The notes under the pieces: generated by a model
What the model saw: the letters and a program-made list of their open reading frames with translations, nothing else
Database searches by the model: none
Told to the model about the DNA's origin: nothing
Shown: piece after piece, positions 16,771 through 23,807 of the stretch
Position numbering within the stretch: the stretch's first letter is position 1
How the letters are laid out: the number at the start of each line of letters is the position of its first letter
DNA from: Lachnospiraceae bacterium
GTDB taxonomy: Bacteria > Bacillota > Clostridia > Lachnospirales > Lachnospiraceae
DNA length: 42,337 nt
NCBI GenBank assembly: GCA_009774615.1
Contig: VSOC01000014.1
Span: 18,485 to 60,821 of the forward strand
Direction of reading: 5' to 3'
Translations under genes and position numbers: made by a program

Positions 16771-16860
16771 ATTCTGTCACCCTTTTTTGTTTCTGCCTGT
16801 CCTGCCGTTTTTCTTCTTCTGTCATCCTTTTTATTTCTGCCTGCCCTGCCGCTTTTCTCT
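16771..16860. repeat. 45-bp tandem duplication between modC and xdhC
   Basis: Two imperfect pyrimidine-rich units of 45 bp, both containing TTTCTGCCTGYCCTGCCG, fill most of the 127-nt spacer. No gene or promoter is evident in it. Confidence 0.65.
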
Positions 16861-16865
16861 TTTCC

Positions 16866-17993
16866 TTACTCCCCCTCCAGCAAAAGCACTGCCGACGGCT
16901 CTACCCGCAGCCAGCCAGGAAGCATCCCTGCCTTCCCCCGGGCATTCATCTCTTTTTCCTTCTTCCACCACAGACCGTTCTCTAAGGTAATATACCATGC
17001 AAAGGGCATTTCCGAAAAGGAAGCCTTTCCCACCGGGATAAGATTCCCTCCAGCTTTATCCTCCCATGCTTTTACCTGGGTGTCAGGCACTTCTTTCAGA
17101 TCGTGGGCGCGTATTCCAACCGCGCTGTGCCTTTCTTCCACCGCATCTTCCGTGACCAGTTCCAGCCCGTTCCAGTCCAGTGCGCGAACCCTGTGCGCCC
17201 CCAGACGCTGAATCCGTGAAATGTTTCTGCACCCGGTCAGCCTGGCTGCCGAACAAAACTTTGGCTGCCGGAAAACTTCCCTGGTCTTTCCTGCCGCAAG
17301 AACCTTTCCCTTATCCATCAAAAGCAGATGGGAACAGAGCCAGAACGCCTCGTCCTGGTCATGGGTCACCAGAATCGAAATCCCCGAAAACCGTTTTAGT
17401 ACCCCTGCAAGTTCCAGCCTTAACCCTTCGCGCAGAAAGCTGTCCATCGCGGAAAACGGTTCGTCCAGCAAAAGCACTGCCGGTTCATAGGCAAAAATCC
17501 TTGCCAGCGCCGTCCGCTGCTGCTGTCCTCCCGAAAGCTGCCCCGGATAATGCTTTTCCAGCCCATGAAGACGAAACTGCTCCACCAGTTCCCCAAGGCG
17601 CTGCCCTCGCTTTTCCTTCCTCAAACCTGCCCCAAACCTGTGCTTTTTGCCTTTTCTTTTTTCTGCCGCTTCTCTTCCCTCCAGACCCACGAGAATATTT
17701 TCCTCCACCGTCATATGGGGAAACAGTGCATAGTGCTGAAACAAATACCCCACCTGACGTTTCTGCGGGGGAACACAAATCGATTTTTCCGCATCAAAAA
17801 GCACGCTGTCCTCTTCCCCGGAAAGGACAATCCTTCCCCTGTCCGGTCGGATAATTCCGGCAATGGATTTTAAGGTCATGCTTTTCCCGCAGCCGGAAGC
17901 CCCCAAAATCCCCAGGCATCCTTCCCCGGCAGAAAAGGAAAGATCTAAGGTAAAATCCCTCAAACAGCGGTAAATCTCCACATCCAGCTTCAC
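16866..17993 (-). CDS. modC: Molybdate ABC transporter ATP-binding protein ModC
   Basis: The ATPase of the molybdate importer. Walker A is GASGCGKS (about 31-38), the signature is LSGGQQQR (about 152-159), Walker B is VLLLDEPFSAMD and the switch is LVTHDQDEAF. A Lys/Arg-rich insert (EAAEKRKGKKHRFG) lies between the Q-loop region and the signature. The ~140-residue C-terminal extension contains a weak MOP/TOBE-like part (HSAVGIRAHDLKEV). The start at 17993 is GTG, downstream of AGGAG, and it follows modB by 7 nt. The neighbouring modB and modA support molybdate (or tungstate) as substrate. Confidence 0.88.
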   Translation of the reverse strand: MKLDVEIYRCLRDFTLDLSFSAGEGCLGILGASGCGKSMTLKSIAGIIRPDRGRIVLSGEEDSVLFDAEKSICVPPQKRQVGYLFQHYALFPHMTVEENILVGLEGREAAEKRKGKKHRFGAGLRKEKRGQRLGELVEQFRLHGLEKHYPGQLSGGQQQRTALARIFAYEPAVLLLDEPFSAMDSFLREGLRLELAGVLKRFSGISILVTHDQDEAFWLCSHLLLMDKGKVLAAGKTREVFRQPKFCSAARLTGCRNISRIQRLGAHRVRALDWNGLELVTEDAVEERHSAVGIRAHDLKEVPDTQVKAWEDKAGGNLIPVGKASFSEMPFAWYITLENGLWWKKEKEMNARGKAGMLPGWLRVEPSAVLLLEGE

Positions 17994-18000
17994 TTTTCTT

Positions 18001-18672
18001 CTATCTCCTCTTTTTCTCAGTCACCGTCTTCGCCCTGTTAATCAGTATCACGGAAAAAAAGGCGATTGCCGTAATCACCAGTACATAAGAATATGCCTTT
18101 TCCATATTTCCCGCAGCCACCTCCGAATAAACCGCCATAGGAAGCGTCCTTGTTTTTCCGGCAATGTTTCCGGCAAGCATTGCCGTAGCCCCAAACTCGC
18201 CCAGCCCGCGGGCAAAACTAAGCACACCGCCGCTGATAATGCCTGGAAGCGCGTTGGCAAAAAGAATCCGACGAAAAATCGCCCACTCGCTCATTCCCAG
18301 GGTTCTTGCCGCTGCGCATAAATCCGGATCAACCTGTTCAAACGCTCCCCGTGCCGATCGGTACATCAGGGGAAAGGACATCACCACCGCCGCAATCACT
18401 GTCGCCCCCCAGGAAAAAACAATTTTCACGCCAAAATACTCAATAAAAAACCTGCCCAGCGGACGTTTTACCCCAAACAGGTACAACAGAAAAAAGCCTG
18501 CCACCGTGGGCGGAAGAACCAGGGGAAGGGTGAATAATGCATCCACCACACCCTTCCACCAGTCATTGTTCATCGAAACCACCATCCATGCTGCCATAAT
18601 TCCCAGAAAAAACGTGATTGCAATCGACACTCCTGCTGTTTTTAAAGAAATCATTACCGGTGTCCAGTCCAT
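18001..18672 (-). CDS. modB: Molybdate ABC transporter permease ModB
   Basis: Integral membrane subunit with about five to six helices. The binding-protein-dependent transport motif EFGATAMLAGN is near the C-terminal third, preceded by AARTLGMSEWAIFRRILFAN, the coupling-helix region. I place the start at the ATG at 18672 (MDWTPVMISLKTAG) because the family begins this way and AAAGGAA lies upstream. A longer frame to 18738 is encoded partly by the tandem repeat at 18707-18782 and is probably not translated. Confidence 0.9.
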   Translation of the reverse strand: MDWTPVMISLKTAGVSIAITFFLGIMAAWMVVSMNNDWWKGVVDALFTLPLVLPPTVAGFFLLYLFGVKRPLGRFFIEYFGVKIVFSWGATVIAAVVMSFPLMYRSARGAFEQVDPDLCAAARTLGMSEWAIFRRILFANALPGIISGGVLSFARGLGEFGATAMLAGNIAGKTRTLPMAVYSEVAAGNMEKAYSYVLVITAIAFFSVILINRAKTVTEKKRR

Positions 18673-18706
18673 CCCTGACCACGTTCCTTTCTTCCTCAAT
18701 TTCCTT

Positions 18707-18782
18707 CGGCTCATCTCAGCGCCGGCAAATCTTAGCATCGGCTCATCTCAACGCCGGCAAATCTTAGCATCGGCAAATCTTA
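18707..18782. repeat. 32-bp tandem repeat upstream of modB
   Basis: Two near-identical 32-bp units (18707-18738 and 18739-18770, one difference) plus a 12-bp partial third, each containing GCCGGCAAATCTTAGCAT. They fill the modA-modB spacer and extend the apparent modB reading frame. Confidence 0.8.
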
Positions 18783-18790
18783 TCACCAGC

Positions 18791-19705
18791 TTATTTTCTT
18801 TCTGTAAATCCGTAAGACTGAAATACCTCTATCGCTTCCTGTGAGGTTAAAAATTTTACAAAGCAGTCGGCAGCCTCCCTGTGCGCTGTACCTTTAACCA
18901 CAGCAACCGGATAAATCACCTTATCCGACAGACCGACTTCCGGTGCCTGAGCCACAACACTGACCTTATCCGCCATGCCGGCTGCATCCGTCGCATAAAC
19001 AATCCCCGCGTCCGCGCTCGCCTCGGCAACCTGGTTTAATACTTCCGTCACATTCGTCCCAAAACTGGCCTTTGCCGAAACATCCTCCCACAATCCCAGA
19101 CGGAGCAATGCTTCCCTGGCATACTGCCCAGCAGGCACGCTTTCCGGGTCGCCCAAGGCAATAATGTCTGCCTTTACGATTTCCTCAAACGCCGTAATAC
19201 CTTCTTCCTGACCGGCAGGAACAATCAGCACAATCTTATTTTCCAGCAAATCCACCACCGTTTCCGAGGCAATCCACCCGCCTTCGTCCAGTGCCTTCAT
19301 CTGTTTTACTGCCGCCGACATAAACACATCTGCCGCAAGCCCCTCTTCTATCTGCGTCTGAAGCTTACCTGAACTATCATAGGTTCCTTTCACGGTAATC
19401 TGCGGATACCTTTCCTGAAACATGGGAATCAGGTCTTCTTCATACGCATTTTTTAAGCTGGCAGCAGCAGCAATTAAAATTTCTTCGGATTCTGCTTTGG
19501 TTGATTTCTCTGCGTTTTTTTCGGCTTCTGCTTTGGTTGATTTCTCTGCGTTTTTTTCGGATTCTGCTTTGGTTGGTTTCTCTGCGGTTTCTCCTGCTTC
19601 TTCTTTGACGAAGTCCTCTGCAGATTCTGTTCCTGAACACCCGGAAAATATTTCCATACATACACAAATTACAGCCAAAACCGCTAAAATTGTTCTTTTT
19701 TTCAT
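18791..19705 (-). CDS. modA: Molybdate-binding lipoprotein ModA
   Basis: The extracellular substrate-binding component. A signal peptide with lipobox FSGC ends at about residue 22. The mature domain has the ModA start pattern ILIAAAASLKNAYEE, then TYDSSGKLQTQIEEG and ADVFMSAAVKQMKAL, and ends VKFLTSQEAIEVFQSYGF. Between the lipid anchor and the domain is a repeated 12-residue linker (AEKSTKAEAEKN type) encoded by the 36-bp minisatellite at 19485-19592. It precedes modB and modC. Confidence 0.93.
   Translation of the reverse strand: MKKRTILAVLAVICVCMEIFSGCSGTESAEDFVKEEAGETAEKPTKAESEKNAEKSTKAEAEKNAEKSTKAESEEILIAAAASLKNAYEEDLIPMFQERYPQITVKGTYDSSGKLQTQIEEGLAADVFMSAAVKQMKALDEGGWIASETVVDLLENKIVLIVPAGQEEGITAFEEIVKADIIALGDPESVPAGQYAREALLRLGLWEDVSAKASFGTNVTEVLNQVAEASADAGIVYATDAAGMADKVSVVAQAPEVGLSDKVIYPVAVVKGTAHREAADCFVKFLTSQEAIEVFQSYGFTERK
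19485..19592. repeat. 36-bp minisatellite inside modA
   Basis: Three 36-bp units with period starts at 19485, 19521 and 19557. The length is a multiple of three, so copy-number change alters linker length without a frameshift. Confidence 0.85.
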
Positions 19706-19736
19706 TATTGCCTGTTCACCCTCTTATGCCTCTTCT

Positions 19737-20789
19737 TTATCTGCTTTCTTCACCCGTCTTCTTATCTTCTCTAACTTCATTTCCACATTCAAAGGCGCTT
19801 CCCCTTAAAATATTCAGCCCGTGCTCTAATGCCCCAAGAATAAATCCCAGGCTTTCCCGAACCGCCCTGGGACTTCCCGGGAGATTTACAATCAGGGTTT
19901 TCTTTCGGATAACGGAAACCCCTCGCCCAAGCATTGCCCTATCGGTAACTTCCATGGAACGGTAACGGATCGCTTCGGCGATTCCGGGCGCATTTCTCTC
20001 GGCAATTTCCATCGTCGCTTCCGGTGTCCGGTCACGCATGGAAAAACCTGTTCCCCCGCTGGTCAGCACCAGGTCTGCCTGACGGCTGTCGGCAAGGCGG
20101 ATAAGTTCCTTTTTTAATAAGGAAGGTTCATCAGGAAGAAGCAAAAGTTCCAGCACCACATAGCCCGCTTTTTCCAGTATTTCCTTTGCCGCCGGGCCGC
20201 TCTCATCCTTTCTCTCTCCCTTTGCCCCCTTATCGCTTAAAGTAATCACCGCCGCGGTCAGAGGCCGCCCGGGATCTGCCGCCCTAACCTCCATCACGTC
20301 CCCCTGCCGAATAATGCCTTCCCGGATAACCTTAGCAAACACGCCCTCCCTTGGCATAATACACTCGCCCATCCTCTGATAGATTGCACAATGGCTGTGA
20401 CATTCCTTGCCAATCTGTGTCATTTCCAGTTCAACTTCCCCGCATACCAGACGTGTTCCCACAGGAAGGCTGCGAAAGTCAATTCCCTCCACGACCAGAT
20501 TCTCTCCAAAAGCACCATCCTTTACCTCTGCTCCCCGGGCATTAAATGCTTCCACGCGGTCATAAGAAAGAAGGCTGACCTGACGATGCCAGTTTCCTGC
20601 GTGGGCATCGCCCTCAATCCCAAAATCCCGAAGAAAATGTCCTTCGTCAATCCTCTTTTTCTCCACCCCTCGAACAGTGCTGATACAAATTGCCCGAACA
20701 ATGCCTGTTTTTCCAAAATTTTTCATTTCTATTTTCTCCATTGTTTTATTTTCCTGTTCTTCATCCGTTCCCCTGACGCTTAACCGCAC
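19737..20789 (-). CDS. MOSC domain-MogA fusion, molybdopterin cofactor synthesis
   Basis: A two-domain protein. Residues about 28-165 form a MOSC domain (FGIEGDAHAGNWHRQVSLLS, GAFGENLVVEGIDF, then CHSHCAIYQRMGECIMPREG). Residues about 175-335 form MogA, molybdopterin adenylyltransferase (AAVITLSDKGAKGERKDESG, VLTSGGTGFSMRDRTPEAT, VNLPGSPRAVRESLGFIL). Such fusions are known in Clostridia. The start is uncertain: GTG at 20789 abuts the moaA stop with GGAGG 4 nt away, while an ATG at 20741 begins MEKIEMKN. It is tightly packed with moaA and 31 nt ahead of modA. Confidence 0.9.
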   Translation of the reverse strand: MRLSVRGTDEEQENKTMEKIEMKNFGKTGIVRAICISTVRGVEKKRIDEGHFLRDFGIEGDAHAGNWHRQVSLLSYDRVEAFNARGAEVKDGAFGENLVVEGIDFRSLPVGTRLVCGEVELEMTQIGKECHSHCAIYQRMGECIMPREGVFAKVIREGIIRQGDVMEVRAADPGRPLTAAVITLSDKGAKGERKDESGPAAKEILEKAGYVVLELLLLPDEPSLLKKELIRLADSRQADLVLTSGGTGFSMRDRTPEATMEIAERNAPGIAEAIRYRSMEVTDRAMLGRGVSVIRKKTLIVNLPGSPRAVRESLGFILGALEHGLNILRGSAFECGNEVREDKKTGEESR

Positions 20790-21782
20790 TTAACCTCCGA
20801 TCGCTGCCATAGGATGGATTTCCGTTATCTTTTCCGGCTTCTCAAAGCAATGGGCGGCGGGTTTTTTCATGATTGCTGTTTTCATAACTTCTTCCAGATT
20901 TTTTCCCTCACCTTCCCGCAGAACAGCCCGCAGGTCTGCGCCGTCCTCAAAACACAGGCAGGTTTTTAACATTCCCTGCGCCGTCAAGCGCACCCGGTTG
21001 CAGCTTTCGCAGAACTTCCCGTGAATCGCACTGATCAGCCCGATGCTGCCCAGAAAACCGGGAATCCGATAATAGACCGCCGGGCCAAAACCATGTCTTT
21101 TTTCCTTATCTTTTTCTCTTTCCATACCGGGAAATGCCTGCATCATTTCTTCCAGAAGCTGCTTATGATTCACGGTTTTAAACATTTTTCCGCAGCCAAT
21201 CGGCATCATCTCAATAAACCGCACATCCACCGGATACTGCTGTGCCAGCAAAACCAATGTTTTCCAGTTTTCTGCTTTATTTAACCTTCCCATTTCCTCC
21301 CAATCCAGGGAAACCGCATTGATTTTTACCGGAACAGAAGCATAAACTGCCCTTTTCATCCCACGAAGCACCGCTTCCAGACCGTCCTGTCCGGTAATCT
21401 GCCGATAAGCCTCCCGATCGAGCGTATCCAGACTGATATTGATTCCGTCAATTCCTGACCGTATCAGTTCTTCCAGATATTCTTCCAGTAAAATTCCGTT
21501 CGTTGTCAATGTCACATGCTCAATTCCCGGTACGGTTTTTAACCTGCGGATAAGCTCACAGCATCCTTTTCGCACCAGCGGCTCTCCACCCGTCACCTTA
21601 AGATGCTTTATCCCTAACCCCGTGCCTGCAAGGACAATTTTATAAATCTCGTCATAAGTAAGAATATCCTTATGGGACACAGATTCCACACCGTAGGGCA
21701 TACAGTATTTACAGCGCAGATTGCAGCGATCGGTGATGGAAATCCGCATATAGTCGATGGTTCTTCCATATGAATCGTTCAT
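20790..21782 (-). CDS. moaA: GTP 3',8-cyclase MoaA
   Basis: A radical SAM enzyme starting molybdopterin synthesis from GTP. The first Fe-S cluster motif CNLRCKYC is at residues 19-26. The second cluster Cys are in KFCESCNRVRL and, about 14 residues on, LKTCLC. The protein ends in Gly-Gly (MAAIGG), the catalytic C-terminal tail of MoaA. The 330-residue length is standard. A KDKEKRHGFG patch before the second cluster is slightly extended. It lies 6 nt after moaC. Confidence 0.97.
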   Translation of the reverse strand: MNDSYGRTIDYMRISITDRCNLRCKYCMPYGVESVSHKDILTYDEIYKIVLAGTGLGIKHLKVTGGEPLVRKGCCELIRRLKTVPGIEHVTLTTNGILLEEYLEELIRSGIDGINISLDTLDREAYRQITGQDGLEAVLRGMKRAVYASVPVKINAVSLDWEEMGRLNKAENWKTLVLLAQQYPVDVRFIEMMPIGCGKMFKTVNHKQLLEEMMQAFPGMEREKDKEKRHGFGPAVYYRIPGFLGSIGLISAIHGKFCESCNRVRLTAQGMLKTCLCFEDGADLRAVLREGEGKNLEEVMKTAIMKKPAAHCFEKPEKITEIHPMAAIGG

Positions 21783-21788
21783 TTCTGT

Positions 21789-22319
21789 CTATCTCTTTTC
21801 TGTATTCAATGGTATTTTCTTATCGCTACCGGAATGAAAAAATTCCCCGCTCTTTCCCCCGCTTTTGTGTACCAGATAAATCTCCCGGATTTCCATACCG
21901 CGGTCAACAGCCTTGCACATATCATAGATGGTCAGAAGCGCCGCCGAAACTCCGGTCAATGCCTCCATCTCAACCCCGGTCTTTCCCATAGTTTTTGCCG
22001 TACAGATGGCTGAAATCTCCTGTTTTTCCTGATCGACGGCAAATTCCACCGTCAGCTTTGTCAGCGGCAGGGGATGGCACAGGGGAATTAGATCGGAGGT
22101 TTTCTTTGCCCCCATTATTCCCGCAATCCGGGCAATACCCAGCACATCTCCCTTTTTTATCTTTCCTGCCGTCACCATTTCCAGACATTCCCGGCTCATA
22201 TGGATGCTTCCTCTAGCTGCAGCTTCCCGAACCGTATCCGCCTTTGCTCCTACATCCACCATCCACGCATTTCCCTGCTCATCAAAATGAGTAAACTGAA
22301 CCTTTTCCTTCTTTTCCAC
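21789..22319 (-). CDS. moaC: Cyclic pyranopterin monophosphate synthase MoaC
   Basis: Converts the MoaA product to cPMP. Family motifs are visible: MVDVGAKADTVREAAARGSI, KKGDVLGIARIAGIMGAKKT, LIPLCHPLPLTKL and GKTGVEMEALTGVSAALLTI, followed by YDMCKAVDRGMEI. The start at 22319 is GTG behind AAGGGG. The C-terminal ~15 residues are extra. It lies between the moeA-like gene and moaA. Confidence 0.97.
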   Translation of the reverse strand: MEKKEKVQFTHFDEQGNAWMVDVGAKADTVREAAARGSIHMSRECLEMVTAGKIKKGDVLGIARIAGIMGAKKTSDLIPLCHPLPLTKLTVEFAVDQEKQEISAICTAKTMGKTGVEMEALTGVSAALLTIYDMCKAVDRGMEIREIYLVHKSGGKSGEFFHSGSDKKIPLNTEKR

Positions 22320-22384
22320 GATTTGATTCCCCTTTTTTGCTTTACTTTCTTCCTAAATTATTTATTTTTTTCTTTTCTTCTTCC

Positions 22385-23539
22385 TTATTTTCCCTTCCCA
22401 AATCCACAGTTAGGAAATGTGCACACCGGACAATTCAGGCACAGGCCGCCTTCCCCAAGCCCAGCCAACTCCTCCGGTGTTACCGGATCATCCGCCATTA
22501 CCCGGGGCAGCACCAGATCAAAAATCGTTCGCTTTGCATACATTACACAGCCCGGAAGCCCCATCACAGCCACAGTTCTTTCTTTTGTTTCCCTTTCTCC
22601 GGCTGTGCCTGTTTTTTTTGTTTTGCCGGCGGTTTTGTCTGCACCGGTTTCCACGGCTTTTCCTGCTTCCCGGTTTGACGCATCATTTCCTTTCACCGTA
22701 TAATAGGCCAGAAGAAACATTGCCCCCGGCAGCACCGGTGCCCCGTAGGAAACGATTTTCGCCCCGGTGTTCTTAATCGCGAGCGGCGTTCTATCGTCCG
22801 GGTCCACACTCATTCCCCCGGTACAGATAACCATATCCGCTCCTTGTTCAATCATGGAAAGAATCGACGCCGTCACCTTCTTATCATCGTCATTCCAAAT
22901 CACATGATCAATAACTTCGGTATCAAATGCAGCCAGCTTTTCCCGAATCACCGGGGTAAATTCATCCTGTATCCTTCCGGCATAGACTTCATTTCCCGTG
23001 GTGACAATCCCCACTTTTTTATGGTTAAACGGTTTTAAGGCAAAAATCGGCTTTCCTCCGGTTGCCTCTGCCGCCGCTTTTTGCACCGCTTTCATCTTCT
23101 CTTCTTCAATCACCAGAGGAATAATCCTGGTTCCGGCAAGCTTATCCCCCTTTTTCACTGCAAAATTCCCATGACGGCTGGCAATCATCATCTGTCCGAA
23201 GCGATTTATCGCCCTAAGCCCTGCCCGATCCACTTTCAGCAGGCCGTCACAGCTCGCCTTTAATTCAATTTTCCCTTCCTTAGGCTGTGATTTTTCCATA
23301 AATTCACCCATGCACAGTGAAGCAAGAATTTCTGCCGCATCATTTTCATGAAGCATCCCCTCCTCATTTTCCCAGACATAGAGCTGATCTTTCCCTACAC
23401 TAAGCAGCACCGGGATATCTTCCTTTCTCACGATATGCCCTTTGCGGAATACGGCATCCTTGGTAACACCTTTAATAATCTGCGTAATATCATGGCAGAG
23501 CACAGCCCCCTCTGCATCAACGGTTTGAATCAGCTTCAT
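22385..23539 (-). CDS. MoeA-like molybdopterin-binding protein
   Basis: Likely acts in Mo insertion or Mo-cofactor binding. The MoCF_biosynth core is at about residues 175-345 (VGIVTTGNEVYAGRIQDEF, VICTGGMSVDPDDRTPLAIK, GAPVLPGAMFLLAYY, VMGLPGCVMYAKRTIFDLVL). It differs from canonical MoeA: the N-terminal domains are short, a Lys/Thr/Glu-rich insert of about 40 residues interrupts the core (about 290-325), and the C-terminus has a C-x2-C-x2-C-x4-C cluster (CLNCPVCTFPNC) that could bind a metal. The ATG at 23539 follows GAGGAAGGG. It is first in the molybdenum operon. Confidence 0.85.
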   Translation of the reverse strand: MKLIQTVDAEGAVLCHDITQIIKGVTKDAVFRKGHIVRKEDIPVLLSVGKDQLYVWENEEGMLHENDAAEILASLCMGEFMEKSQPKEGKIELKASCDGLLKVDRAGLRAINRFGQMMIASRHGNFAVKKGDKLAGTRIIPLVIEEEKMKAVQKAAAEATGGKPIFALKPFNHKKVGIVTTGNEVYAGRIQDEFTPVIREKLAAFDTEVIDHVIWNDDDKKVTASILSMIEQGADMVICTGGMSVDPDDRTPLAIKNTGAKIVSYGAPVLPGAMFLLAYYTVKGNDASNREAGKAVETGADKTAGKTKKTGTAGERETKERTVAVMGLPGCVMYAKRTIFDLVLPRVMADDPVTPEELAGLGEGGLCLNCPVCTFPNCGFGKGK

Positions 23540-23590
23540 TTCCCTTCCTCTTTTCGTTCTATTTTTTTTTAAATAACGCTTCTGTTTATC

Positions 23591-23619
23591 AGTTTACATG
23601 AGTTCTGCAGATTTGTAAA
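23591..23619 (-). promoter_or_regulatory. Promoter and candidate operator of the molybdenum operon
   Basis: Minus-strand TTTACA (23614-23619), 17-bp spacer, TAAACT (23591-23596), about 50 nt before the moeA-like ATG. A 7-bp inverted repeat, GTTTACA / TGTAAAC with a 15-bp spacer, overlaps both boxes and could be an operator. Confidence 0.55.
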
Positions 23620-23621
23620 CC

Positions 23622-23712
23622 CTATTTTTTCCTGTTTTCTAAAATTATTTTTCTGTTTCTAAAAATTATTTTTCCTGTTTCCTCAAAATTATTTTTCCTA
23701 TTTCTAAAAAAA
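23622..23712. repeat. T-rich imperfect tandem repeat upstream of cbiJE
   Basis: About four units of 22-25 bp, each resembling TTTCTAAAATTATTTTTCCTG, fill the divergent spacer between the two promoters. No gene is present. Confidence 0.65.
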
Positions 23713-23741
23713 TTGACGTACAGGAAGCCATAGCCTATAAT
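23713..23741 (+). promoter_or_regulatory. Promoter of cbiJE
   Basis: TTGACG (23713-23718), 17-bp spacer, TATAAT (23736-23741), about 65 nt before the ATG at 23808. The leader is too short for a cobalamin riboswitch. Confidence 0.8.
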
Positions 23742-23807
23742 CAGACTGTTAGGAACAATGGCAAAATGCCAGCAATGCTGTACGTACACAAAATAAAGGA
23801 AATAATA

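Noticed and set aside
22320..23590. Molybdenum-cofactor riboswitch in the moeA/moaC region
   Set aside because: The leader before 23539 is about 45 nt and the moeA-moaC gap is 65 nt; neither can hold that large structure.
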